Of a stretch of DNA of 64,000 nucleotides, positions 47,346-59,159 are shown piece after piece. Below the pieces are notes generated by a model that saw only the letters and a list, made by a program, of their open reading frames with translations, did not search any database and was not told the DNA's origin. The DNA is from Nectonema munidae (taxonomy: Eukaryota > Nematomorpha > Nectonematoida > Nectonematidae), in contig JAUIRK010000897.1 of NCBI GenBank assembly GCA_030549495.1, forward strand, positions 62,001 to 126,000, read 5' to 3'. Position 1 is the stretch's first letter, and every line of letters starts with the position of its first letter. The position numbers and the translations under genes are program-made.

Positions 47346-47559
47346 AAGTCTTTTCTGATTAAATAGACTATCCTGAATCGAACCCCGAAAATAGGAATTG
47401 CATAAGTATTATAGTTTCAAAGTTACAGCAACTTTTTTAACTAGAAAATCCAAAATTTTGACTTTAAAATACATGCAAATCGAACATTTTAAAAACCTAC
47501 AAGGTGTTTCTTTTTTCATTTTGTTACGTTTTTATAGTTTTTGTCAAAATGATAGTCAG

Positions 47560-47715
47560 GCTTGGGGTCAATTATAATTATAATTGCGTAATTGAAAATT
47601 AATTACAATTACACCGTAATTGTAATTGAAATTAAAAAAAAATTGGAGACATAATTGAAATTATAATTGTAATTTGAGCCTTGTAATTGAAAATATAATT
47701 GCCAATTTTTTGGTT
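47560..47715. repeat. AATTGTAATTG-rich repeat, copy 1
   Basis: Alternating AATTGTAATTG/AATTATAATTG words with a GGAGACATAATTG core; an inverted relative is at 55655-55800. Confidence 0.65.
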
Positions 47716-49509
47716 CTAGGAGAATCGTTGGCAATCCTAGCACATTTCAATCAACCTTATAGATAACAGTCATGAAGGTTTATCCTCTCGCTCTCTCTAA
47801 CTCTCTGGGTTTAGCGCTCATTGCTTCTTTCATGTGTTACTTATACTTCATTTTACCCCCTTCCCCTCCCACTTTTAGTTGACATCAACTTGTAAGAAAA
47901 AATAGAAGATGAAAAATTTTTATTTTGTAGAAAATATTTGGTCAATTCTATCAAAAATATTCAGCCCAAAACTATTTTCATCTTCATATTTAACTTCTTC
48001 TACTTCTTCTTCGTACTTTTCATTTTCTAAAATTATTTGGCCTTGTGTGGGTTTAAAGATGCAAAATGATGAATTCTTGTTTTTTTCTTTGATTGAACAA
48101 AAGAACTTTGAACACTTCAAGCAACTGCGACGTTCTCCAATTTTTGCAAAGAAGGGCAGAACTCATCGAAATATCTACTTAATCCAAGAGTTTTCATATG
48201 CTGAGCTTGAAATAGTGAACCTAAATGACCGTTTATCATGTCTATAGTTAAGCCTGTTGTTGTTGAACTAATTGGAAGAGGAGGTAGTAAAAACCTAAAA
48301 ACAGAATTAACAAAAATGCAAGTAACAACTTCCGCTTGAAAACACGTACTTTAATTTCAATGAAAGTTTAATTTGTTAAAAAGAATAAATATTTTTTGAT
48401 TTGAACATTTTTCGATTCTTTGATTATTATTCGACAAATATAATATTTAAAATCGTGCAAATTGCAAAGTATAGGTAATAACTTTTGTAACATCGTATGA
48501 GGTAGCAAAATATGAACAGAAAGTTTGATATTTTTTGATATTTTAAAGAATATTTTTCGATTCTTTGATTAAGGAATTTTATTTTATTATTTGAAATTAT
48601 CGCGGTATACAGGTTGGAGATGAACCATCGTAGTATACAGGTATAATGTATATAGGTAATAACTTATGTAGCATCGTCTCCCCGAATGAGGTATATCAAA
48701 TCTTCCGCAAATGAACGAGTCAAACCTGTGTTCAGGTTGGAGTGATCTGGGTTACAGGTTGGAGTTATTTATATATATATTTGTAATTTTATAGCTTATA
48801 ATGTCTTCTTCCCCTAAAAACCGCTTCTTAGTTCTAAGTCTTCTTCTGTTTCTTTAGATACAAGCCAATACATTGTTTCCAAACTTCTTCTGACTATATA
48901 AAAAGAAACTTTTAAACATTTCTTTCCAAACTGAATTCTTGATGGTATATACCTTTATACAGAGATAAATCACAGGGTGTATCAATGTCCAAACTTTCCC
49001 AAAAAAGTGCCCTGGTATTTTTAGTCAAATTTTTTTGCCATTTTTGAAACTTTTCGAACTAAATATTTGGCCTCAGAAAATTCAGGAATTTTTAGTTATT
49101 TTCAATATTACTCAACTTTATCATATGCAACTTCTAACAGAAATGGTTTGAAGTTTCCAAATTGTTCTTTATCTTTCTCGTTTTTTTTTGTTATATTATT
49201 TGAAAGGGCTTCTTTCAACAAGTAAGTGTGAAGGCTATATACATGAAGGTTGGGTTGGGGTTAGTTGTAAATTGCCAGTGATTGTGAGCTTTAACTTTGT
49301 GAGGCATCCTTATCTACAACTCCAATTATGTTGTGACCCTATTACAACTCCCCCCTCTTTATTTCCTCTATCTGGAGCCCCTTTCTCTTTGGGTGCGGTT
49401 TTCTACGTTTTTCCTGTGGGTGGAGAAGTTGGAGAATCTCTAGAACCATATTTTGTTGTTCTAAATTTTCAGCTGTTAGTTAGTTCGTTTGGTGTCAAGT
49501 GTTTCGTAG
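47716..49509. other. AT-rich intron sequence, nothing recognised
   Basis: Small open frames near 47909-48247 on both strands have no identifiable domain. A short GGTTGGAG-type repeat occurs near 48612-48760. Confidence 0.5.
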
Positions 49510-50760
49510 CGTCGTTAAGGGAGCCAGTCTTTAAGTTTACGGGGTTTCGTTTCCGTTGGGTAACGAACGTGGCGTGGGGTGTTGCTTGTATAGTTCAACC
49601 TCTTCAACTTCACGCTGTCTGTCTTTCTTGGTTTTTTCAGAAGTACTTGCCAGGAGACATAATCCAAGATGGTAAAGAGACCCGTATCTAGACCTTCTTG
49701 GAAAAGCCAGAATCTTTCGTGAGGTACATCCAGTTGCGTACACAGCAAAGTCGAATTGAGTGTAGTCTCCCAAAACCTGCCAAGCTTACGTCAAGATTAC
49801 GTGCTTTAGAGCTAGGCAAATGCTCTTCCAAACAATTCCATTGTATCTTTCACACTGTGAGTTGCCAGTTGGATTGTAGCGGGTTGTGCGACTGTTGCAC
49901 TCCTAGTTGAGCAAAATGTTGAAGTTCTTGTGACAAAAGGAGGCCCGGTCACGTGGATGTCCAGGTAGCCGCAAAAGAAAACAAGGCCAAACAACCACGT
50001 TTTGGCCCTGTCCTTACAAGAAATACAAACGAAAGTGACCCCGTCATGTTGTTGGAAGTTGTATACCCTTGGAAAGGGGTCCGCTTTGAAGTCTATATTC
50101 AGTCTCTCCCATGGTCAGTAGCTTTAACTAAAGGAGTATGTGGTGGATTATAAAACCTTGGCTTCGTTTCATTACAAATTTTGCAACCTTTAATCATTTC
50201 TTTGATTTCCAGAATTGAAAAGGGCCTTTTTATTCCATAAAATGGCCTCCTGTTCTCCTGGATGGCAAAGCGGTTATGTATATCTAAAGGGTAGAACGTC
50301 TGTGGCAGCCAAAACAGCCCTTGAAAGCTATCGCAACGATTTCAGCTCCCCTTTCATATTTTACATCATAATCATAAGTGCCAGTTCTATTCGCCATCTC
50401 AAAAGTTTATCGTTTTTTATTTTACCTGAATGTCTCTTATTAAACATGTATGATAGGCTTCTTGATCTGTGATTAATGTAAATGGCGTCCTAATAAGTAG
50501 TGTTTCCATTTCCTATAGCTTCCACTATTGCCTGCTTCCTTTTCTAAAGACGAGTGTGGTTTCTCATTTTTTCGCAACGTTCTAGCGTGAAAGGCGATTG
50601 GTTGCCCGTTTTGATTAAGTGAAGCCGCTATTGCAAAATTACTAGCATCCGTTTCCACAACTAGAGGTTGGTTAGGATCTATCACTCGCAGACTAGCTTT
50701 ACTAAGTAATCTTTTAAGTTTTCCAAACCACAGTTGCCTCGTCGCAGATGGAAGACGCCG
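49510..50760 (-). pseudogene. Ty3/gypsy retrotransposon, 3' half of pol (RNase H and integrase)
   Basis: On the minus strand, 50760-50473 encodes the end of reverse transcriptase (WKLKRLLSKASL) and the start of RNase H (LVVETDASNFAIAASLNQNG with its Asp, then FHARTL). About 49940-49750 encodes integrase core pieces (SRTTRYNPTGNSQCERYNG, which contains the conserved Glu) after a frameshift. 49740-49520 reads like the C-terminal adaptor (VELYKQHPTPRSLPNGNE). Stops and frameshifts abound, and no LTR was recognised. It lies head to head with the 5' half of a gypsy element at 50800-52408. Confidence 0.85.
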
Positions 50761-50799
50761 CTGTAATCAAATCTTATATGATCTGAATAATGAGGAATC

Positions 50800-52408
50800 C
50801 AGCGCGCATAGTATGCGAAAAGACCTATGACCCTCTTTAATGATTTCAGATTATTGGGATTACCTGGCGAAAGTGTCGACGCTTTTGTACAGCAACTGCA
50901 AAGATTGAGTCTTGAGTGCGAGTATTCCTTGGTCTCTGCTGAACAGCACCGAGATGAACAAATAAGAGTGCCTGATCAATGGACTGCTTCAGACACATAC
51001 GTCTACGCCTACTAGAAAACAAAAACTGGCTGCAGGTGCCTACATCAAGCCGCGCACTGGAGTAGCTCAGAGCAACTCGCAGCCACAAAACAGACACAAC
51101 TCTTTCACGCTCCACCAGAAAGGATCCTACAGAACCCGTTCTAGCTACAAGTCTAAGCATTTATGCTTTTCTGCGGTAACGCCTTCCACATAAGAAAAAT
51201 GTGTCCTGCTAAAAACTCAAAGTGCTACAAGTGCAGCAAAATGGTCCTTTTCAAAGCTGTAGTCGTCTGTATTAATACAGATAAAGTGTTGAAACGATAA
51301 TGATGAATCAATCCTTGCAACTATAATTGATGCTAACAATAATCTGTACTTGTTTTGGTAGGGAGGTACCGCTAAGTCTGATTCTGTGATAGCGCTACTA
51401 GTGGTAAATTCGATTCTAAGGTTTAATTATGGAAAAGTAGGTCAAGTTGAAGCCAACTGTTTGATTGATACAGGATCCCTGAAAGTGTTTCTTCGGTATT
51501 TGTAAACAAGGTAAGTTAGGGTGTTTCCACTAATAGAGTTGTGAGTTGCTTCATCTGATCTTACTGTGCCAATATTAGGCTATTGTATAGAAAGTTTGGT
51601 ATTCAAAGAGAGCCATATCATAACATTAAATTAAACGTTTTAGAGACTCGTAAGTGACATAGTTCTTGGGCAAGATTTTATTTGTGCTCACAAATTCTTA
51701 AGTATTAGGAGACTTCCTGGCTCAGGTGTGTTCCCTTTCGGAGTACAATCACCGTCACCGTCGTTATTCCGCTATTTAACTAAAGTGCCGTCCTATAGCA
51801 ACCAAATCAGGCAGTATAGCTATTCAGAGTGATTCTCAGAAGGAGGTGGAAAGTTACTTAAGGATGGCATTATAGAAGAAAGTCTTCTCCGTGGAGACAC
51901 AGCCATTTGTTAGTAGAGCGAAAACCCAAACCGCGCAGGTTATAGCTACAGTAAAACCATAAACAGGTTTACCCAATTAGATGCCTACCTCTGCCTAAAA
52001 TTGAAGCAAGTAAAGAAGTAGCGCGCAATAAAGTTTTCACTAGCTTAGATCTGAAGTCGCTATCATCAGGTAAAGCCGCTGCAGGTGATAAAGGTATACT
52101 GCATTCCAGTGGAAACTAAGTTGTATCAGTTCACACGAATTCCTTTTGGTCTTACGAATGCTGTGCCATGTTTTCAGAGAATTATTGATAGAATCATAGA
52201 CGCTGAAAAATTAAAGGGTGTGTATGCGTATCTAGATAACATAACGATCGCAGGCAGTGGTATTATTGAACATAACAAAAACCTAGAAGCCTTCATGAAT
52301 GCTGCTAGAAAAGCTAACATTACTTTCAATAAAGCTAAATCGCAAATAGCTAAAAACGAAATTTGTCTTCTTGGCTACAAGATTAGTCATAATGTGGTAA
52401 ATCCATGA
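50800..52408 (+). pseudogene. Ty3/gypsy retrotransposon, 5' half (gag, protease, reverse transcriptase)
   Basis: A gag part at 50827-50990 (GESVDAFVQQLQRLSLECEY, then RDEQIRV) is followed by two CCHC-type zinc knuckles at about 51163-51250 in another frame. A protease with LIDTGS lies at about 51456-51475. Reverse transcriptase: 52040-52408 has LYQFTRIPFGLTNAV, CFQRIIDRI and the active-site box AYLDNITIAG, where YxDD is expected, so one catalytic Asp is Asn. It stops just where RNase H should begin. Multiple frameshifts are present. Confidence 0.85.
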
Positions 52409-52703
52409 AAAGTGATATACTTTTCAATCAACAATTTAAAAAGTGTAATTTTAAATAGTAAATTTTATATAAGAGGATAAAAACAAAAATGTTAGCTTTT
52501 TTTGCTGACGACTCCTAATGATAATTCAAAATATTTATCCAGTAAATGATTGTAAATCCATGGTAGCAAATACGCCTACAAATTTTATTTATTCTTTTAG
52601 ATAGGATTTATTTTAATATGTAAGTTTAATAAATTTCATGTTTTAAGTATTTTTAATTTTAAAATCATAAGGTAGAATACTTTTCAAAAAAGAAAGTAAT
52701 CAG

Positions 52704-53004
52704 ATGAAAAAATTCGTTTCACATAATCACAAAGAAAGAGAAGATATGATTTCATTTAATGAAAAAATAAAAGAGGAAGCACGAAGCAGCGTTAAATCAA
52801 CTAGTAAAATATACAGGTTTAATTCTTATCTTATTTTCGACATATAAATATAATAACAAGTAACTTTACAGAGAATGCATAACAATGTTTGATGGAAGCC
52901 GAGGTGAACTTAAAAAACAAAGTGTTTTAAGAAAAATCCAGTACAATAGAAAACGAAAGCACGACCCTGATAATTTATTTTTTGAAATCCCAGAGAATTA
53001 CTAG
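52704..53004 (+). pseudogene. FLYWCH/MULE-type transposon ORF fragment with a small intron
   Basis: Two in-frame blocks, 52704-52816 and 52872-53004, are joined across a 55-base GT-AG intron (GTTTAATTC to TTTACAG). Together they give 81 residues. The start FVSHNHKERED holds the HxH ending typical of a FLYWCH finger. INEKIKEEA-like helix (here FNEKIKEEARSSVKSTSKIY), then RECITMFDGSRGELKKQS and RKRKHDPDNLFFEIPENY follow, the usual wording between FLYWCH finger and transposase in MULE-type elements. The finger itself upstream and the transposase downstream were not found. Confidence 0.5.
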
Positions 53005-54545
53005 GAATTGCTCTAACAAGCTGTTCCTACAATATGACAGATTATAATATTTCTGATTATAAGATGATTTTATGATTATAAGAATTATGATATTTCACGG
53101 AGAAGTAAGGGAAAATCAAAAAAGTGGAATTAGCTAAACACTTCTACAATTTTTACAATAAATTTATAATAAGTTCAAATTCCAATATGTATTGTTTGTT
53201 GGGTTCTCAAAAAGAAGAAACGTACATGTAAGGAAATTTTTTTTTATAAATTAGCATTAATCAAGTTCAAGTATTTTAGAAAAGTATTTGAGCTAGAGAT
53301 CATCTTTAAAAATCTGAATATGTAACTGGGTTTGAAAAGCTATCATAAAAATAATTTGTCTTTAAAAAAAGGTTTTTCCATCAATTTTTTAGCTGCTACT
53401 TTCATTTTGCCAGCGTTTTCGAAAAGATAAGTTTAGGTTTCGGATGTATAAAAGAAAGTTCGCAAAAGCGTTAAAATGCTCTCGCTATTGCTTTCTTACC
53501 TAAAGCAGGTATTTTGTTTTTTACTCAAAATTGTGATAAGACTTTTCTTTAGTCGAACACCTTTAATAAATTTAGAAAAGAGTGAAACAGTTTTCTTATT
53601 TTCAATCTACTTGTTAAAAGTTCCATTGATATGTGGATTGTAATAGTCAGAACCCAAATATCCTAAAGGTCACGTAAGTAAAGTTACGTATATTTTTCTC
53701 ATATTAGAATATTTAAGACACTAAAGATAAAGCACTTTATGAGTATTAGTTTTTATCCTCGAAAAGAAAGGAGGACAAAAGTAAACCCATACGCTAAAAG
53801 TGTAGGTCCTACAAAAGAAGAAAGTAAGAGAAACCCAAAGTGAATAAAAAAAAACATACTTTTTTATCAAGGTCGTCTAGTCTAGAGAGAAAAAGCGAAT
53901 TTTACAAAAACTTTTTATATTTTCGTTTTTATTTTATTAAAAATTTTTAGGGTGGGGGCAGGTTGGGATGAATATAATATAATTGTAATTGAAAAAATAC
54001 ATATATTTAATTATTTTTATAGCAAGTAATTTACTTGTTTATTAAAGTAATCAAGCTCCTACCTAGATTTATTACATTAAAGTAAACAGCTTACATTAAA
54101 TATAAAGTAAAAAGCCTCATGTCAATTTCCTTTGTATGCATAAACAATTTCAGCCATATAAAAGCAATAAAGATCTATAGAAGTGAATACTTGTATCTTA
54201 AAGAAGGCTACTCCTTTCAGTAGTTGTGTAATAAGTATCTTTTGTTTGTTTATTATATCGTTTATATGTTCAATTCTAAAAATCTTTCTTTCAACTTTTT
54301 CTTATTGTTTCTTCTTTGTTTTAGTCCATTCAAAAGTAGATAAACTCCTGATATCTCATTAGCCAGTGGAAATATTCTTTGCAAGTCTGTACTATTTATT
54401 TTCATGTTTTACAGAGATCTCATCATATCATTTACGTTTTTAAAGTGTTTATCACATCTTCCTTTTTTATTCCTTAAACTAGGAGCAATAGCCTAGACAG
54501 CAAGCTAACAAACGTGTTATGAACTACGCAAGGTCAACTTGTCCA
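53005..54545. other. AT-rich intron sequence, nothing recognised
   Basis: No repeat partner or coding signal was seen. Confidence 0.5.
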
Positions 54546-54549
54546 TGTT

Positions 54550-55540
54550 GAACCCTGTTTCCGTGCTCTTCTGCATAAGGCTCAACCAGCTTATACTCTA
54601 CCAAGTCGCAAACACCTTGTCACTTCCCTCATACCTAAAAGGAGTACAGAACTAAAAGAAAAAGTCAAAGTGCAACTCAGCAAGATACAGGATTTTTACC
54701 TGACCATGGACATTTGGTCCAGCAGAGATACGAGGAGTTTCATTGGGGTGACAGGACACTTTGTAAAGAATTTTTTTCCCGTCTTTCCCTCTGAAAAATA
54801 AGATAAGCACCATCATTACATATAACGCAGTTAACATGCTGTGTGTCTTTGTGACGCTACCAGGATTAGAGGACGATTACAGCAGTGATAGTGAGAGTGA
54901 AAATAGTGCGAATGATACATTGGAAACTGCCGATACAAATGGGCTCTGAATAGCTTTCCTGAGCATATATCTTGCTTTGCACACACCATACAGCTGGTAG
55001 TTAAGGATGGTCTTGAACACACTGGTTAAATGACAACTATCAGCAAAGCATCTAAACTAGTAAACCACAACACTCAAACATGTGTATGGAGATCTTTGAG
55101 GGGGATCACAAGTTTCAGGCAAATAATGACACTTGGTGGAGCAGTGCAAACAAAATGCTTAAGTCTAATCTGATGGCGGACCCTGTGAAGATGGATAAAG
55201 TAAAGTTTCCTGGCAAACTGACAAAAAGTGAGATGAAGGTAGATTACAGAAGTGCTAACTCTATTGGAGATTGCCACAGATCAGTGCCAAGGTCAGAATG
55301 TAGTAACAGCCAGTCTAGAGCTGCCCTGTATTCGTGGCCTCAAATCTGCACTCTCTGAACTGTCTTCAATTTACAAGTCAAAGCTCGTCTCAACGCTTTC
55401 CTCTTCAATTGAAAGTCGCCTTCAGATTTATGAGCAAAGTTAAGTTGCAGGACATATCAGTGATCCCTACTTATCAAAGGCTGGGTAGTGTACATTGTCG
55501 AAATTGGCTTTTACACCTTAAAGATCCCTAAGGAATATTC
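54550..55540 (+). pseudogene. Decayed ZBED-type hAT transposase
   Basis: About 54553-54800 reads PCFRALLHKAQPAYTLPSRK, KIQDFYLTMDIWSSRDTRSF and IGVTGHF, the classic start of the ZBED hAT catalytic domain with its first Asp. About 54960-55030 reads SCFAHTIQLVVKDGLEHT. 55252-55440 reads LLEIATDQCQGQNVVTASLE then IRGLKSALSEL. Stops and frameshifts between the blocks, and the lack of the C-terminal dimerisation part, show a dead copy. Confidence 0.8.
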
Positions 55541-55654
55541 AAAAAGAGTAAGGGAATTTCCCTGTTCTTAGGTTTCCTTCCTACGGTACCCATCTCGATA
55601 GACATGAGCCTCCTTTGGGTTGCCTAGCCCCAAGAGATTTAAGGACTGAAGCGA

Positions 55655-55800
55655 ATGGATAAAAAAATTGTAATTGTAATAATTTAGGAGAAAATCAATT
55701 ATATAATTATATTTGTAATTGAAAAACATGGCGACATAATTGCAATTATAATTGTAATCTGAGCGTTGTAATTGAAATTTATAATGGATCCTAACCCTGA
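55655..55800. repeat. AATTGTAATTG-rich repeat, copy 2 (inverted)
   Basis: Inverted partner of 47560-47715, sharing the GCGACATAATTG core and a GGATCC(T)AACCCTGATC-like edge matched by the other copy's edge. Confidence 0.6.
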
Positions 55801-57335
55801 TCATAGTCCTTTTTCTTGGAATGACCTAATTTTTGGTCCTGACAAGTTTCATCCTATAGAACTGAAAAGGATCCTTTCGGATTAGCTCATTTTTGGATTC
55901 AAATACTTAATCTAACTTTATGAAACTTTGCATAGAGTTAAAGAATCGCTTAAGCTACTTGAATATGTTTTTGTCTCCGTAAAGCTTATAATTTCTTTTC
56001 TACATCCATTTATGTAAAAGTCCTTTTCTCTACCCAGACTCTAACAGGAAAAAGTACCTCGAAAACGCTGTAGCTAGTAAGTAGAATTTTATTTTGAAGT
56101 GCCACTTTGCTGAAAGCTTAATTCCAAAAGTTCATGTTGATATCTATTAAAACTTCGGAGCTAAAGCCTTCTAGACCTTCTTGAAAAGTGACCTAGTCCC
56201 GACTATATTTTTGGAAAAAAAACTAAAGAGATCTAAATAAGACATTATAACTTTACCAACCCTTCCATAAAAACAGATTCTAAACATGCAGTATATCTCT
56301 AACACTTTGTCCCTTTTCCTGAAAAATTTTGCCAGGGAAAGGCACTTTGCCCTTTTTAAAAACACTGAAACATTATAGCAAAATAAAAGGCGCGTTTTCT
56401 CAAAGATATAGAAGATTTCTTTCGAACGCTTCAACAACGGAATCAATAGCTCTATTATTTTTTTACAGCGTTTCAAAGTCACCCGCTTCCAGGAAATGAA
56501 ACAACTTCTCTAAAAGTCAAAAAAAATCCAAAATAATTCCCACACTATTCACTCTTGGCTCCTTTTTTCTAATACTCTGAACCTTCGTTTGATGTTTAAA
56601 AAGTACAAAAAATATAGTATTTTCCCCTTGTTAAAGTGCCTAAATTTGCTTCTTCTTTTATTTTTAACTCAGACCGCAGTACAACCAAAAGTAGGAATCA
56701 CCAATACCATTCTATATCGTAGACGATTTCCTTTATAATGGTATAAGTTTCAAAAAATCTGACAAATATAAACACAAAAAATTTAGTTTTAGAAAACCTA
56801 TTTTTCAACTTTCAGGATTTAAAGAGATATTATAACCACTGCAGATGCGCGTGGTCTGGGTTCTAGATTATGTGGAGTTTCTTGATTTGAAAAAATTTTA
56901 AGCGTTAGAAGCAATCTTTCACATGATATATATATGTGTGCATGGACTTTAAATTTACAAGTTTTGAAATATTTAGTAATTTTGTTTCAGAAAACAAATT
57001 CATTTTAATTAAATTATATGATCTGAGTGTAATTTTCACTTCATTTTATATTCAGTGTAATTTTTATTTAATTTTAAATTTAGTTTAATTCAATGCTTTG
57101 TATCAAATAATTGAAAAGTAAGAAATTTACCAAACTGGATTTGGGTTGATGTTTGATGGTAGCTGTCATGCCAAATAAATTGATAAGTTTGGAGCAGGAA
57201 CCACCAGTTTGAAAACAATGGCCCCGGATCTGGCGTACGAATATATTATGAATCCATAGACTAACTTTTTCATTTTTGAGTTAAAATGATTAAAAAAATG
57301 TCATACTCGAAAAATGTTAACCATTAGCACCCCTG
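55801..57335. other. Intron sequence, nothing recognised
   Basis: The open frame at 56171-56482 (minus) has no identifiable domain. Confidence 0.5.
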
Positions 57336-57339
57336 TATA

Positions 57340-58560
57340 TATATTTCAACGATGCTGAATTCAGTGGTGATGTCCATTTTTTATCAAAATCAATCAAACC
57401 TGTCAAAAAATTGATTTATATTTGACAGCTCATCTCAAAAAGGAACTTTTTATCTAAATAAGTATATAAAGTTTTTTACACATGTATACCCATTTTCAAG
57501 TATGCTGAATTCAGTGGTGATATTCATTTTTTATGAAAATCAATCAAACCTGTCAAAAAATTGATCTAAATATGAGAGCTCATCTCAAAAAAGAACTTTT
57601 TATCTAAATAAGTATATAAAGTTTTTTACACATGTATACCCATTTTCAAGTAAGCTGAATTCAGTAGTGATATTCATTTTTTATGAAAATCAATCAAACC
57701 TGTCAAAAAATTGATCTAAATGTGACAGCTCATCTCAAAAAGGAACTTTTTATCTAAATAAGTATATAAAGTTTTTTACACATGTATACCCATTTTCAAA
57801 TATGCTGAATTCAGTGGTGATATTTATTTTTTATGAAAATCAATCAAACCTGTCAAAAAATTGATCTAAATGTGACAGGTCATCTCAAAAAAAAAACTTT
57901 TTATCTAAATAACTATATAAAGTTTTTTACACATGTATACCCATTTTCAAGTAAGCTGAATTCAGTGGTGTTATTCATTTTTTATGAAAATCAATCAAAC
58001 CTGTCAAAAAATTTATCTAAATGTGACAGCTCATCTCAAAAAGGAACTTTTTATCTAAATAAGTATATAAAGTTTTTTACACATGTATACCCATTTTCAA
58101 GTAAGCTGAATTCAGTGGTGTTATTCATTTTTTATGAAAATCAATCAAACCTGTCAAAAAATTTATCTAAATGTGACAGCTCATCTCAAAAAGGAACTTT
58201 TTATCTAAAAAGTTTTTACACATGTATACCCATTTTCAAGTAAGCTGAATTCAGTGGTGATATTCATTTTTTTATGAAAATCAATCAAACCTGTCAAAAA
58301 ATTGATCTAAATGTGACAGCTCATCTCAAAAAGGAACTTTTTATCTAAATAAGTATACAAAGTTTTTTATACATGTATACCCATTTTCAAATATGCTGAA
58401 TTCAGTGGTGATATTCATTTTTTTATGAAAATCAATCAAACCTGTCAAAAAAGTGATTTACATATGACAACTCATCTCAAAAAAAAAACTTTTTATCTAA
58501 ATAATTATATAATGTTTTTTAACACACATATACCCATTTTTAAGTAGGCTGTGTTTACTG
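57340..58560 (+). repeat. Repeat R3 array: about eight tandem units of 150 bases
   Basis: CAATCAAACC recurs at 57391, 57541, 57691, 57841, 57992, 58142, 58282 and 58433, giving spacings of 150, 150, 150, 151, 150, 140 and 151. Each unit also holds a GACAGCTCATCTCAAAAAGG block, a TATACCCATTTTCAA block and a GCTGAATTCAGTGGTG block. Units are very alike, so the array is young; more diverged units continue to about 58780. The open frame at 57833-58243 is a by-product of the period being a multiple of three. Confidence 0.92.
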
Positions 58561-58902
58561 GTTATATTCCTTTTTTTTATATAAAAAATTAGTCAAACGT
58601 GACAAAATAATTTAAATATGACAGCCCATGTCAAAATTAAAATTTTGATTCTTTTAAAGTTTTTTTATACATTTCAAGTATGCAGAATTTAATGGTGATG
58701 TTCATTTTTTATGAAATCAATAAAACCTGTTAAAAAATCGATTAAACTTGTAAATCAATGTCAAATATATAAACATAAAAATAACTTCTACTTGCAGTAT
58801 TTCTCTGGTAATTATTTTCTTAATTTATTTAATAAACCAACTTTAGGTGTTTAATTCACTCAAAATATTTCATTCTACAGTAACTTATGTAACTCGATAG
58901 GA

Positions 58903-59054
58903 CCAAAATTACATACTGTAAATTATAATATGACGTAGAGACTACCAGCCGATAACGAATTTGTAGCCGAAAATATGGAGATCTTTTCGGCTACAAATTC
59001 GTTATCGGCTCGTAGTCTCTACGTCATATTATAATTTACAGTATGTAATTTTGG
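58903..59054. repeat. Near-perfect inverted repeat (71-base arms, 10-base loop)
   Basis: The left arm is 58903-58973, loop 58974-58983, right arm 58984-59054, with a single mismatch (C against G within the GACTAC-AGCCG block). A single-arm relative is at about 25130-25190. Confidence 0.95.
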
Positions 59055-59159
59055 TATTCATTCTATGATGATCCTTTTTTGGTAGCTCTTTTTTCATTAG
59101 AAATTTATATTTTCAATGTGTGTTCGAAAATTTTTTTATAAGGATAAAATTACTTTTTT

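Noticed and set aside
47920..48247. Opposite-strand frames with an acidic stretch
   Set aside because: No splice sites in phase with the host gene were found, and no domain; left as unexplained.
49188..49691. 167-residue plus-strand frame
   Set aside because: Its 3' part is antisense to gypsy integrase sequence; the rest has no motif.
57833..58243. 136-residue repetitive open frame
   Set aside because: Arises from the 150-base tandem array; the frame breaks where the unit length differs from 150.
57391..58443. CRISPR-like array of regular repeats
   Set aside because: Units are contiguous 150-base tandem repeats without short repeat/spacer structure, and the genome is animal.
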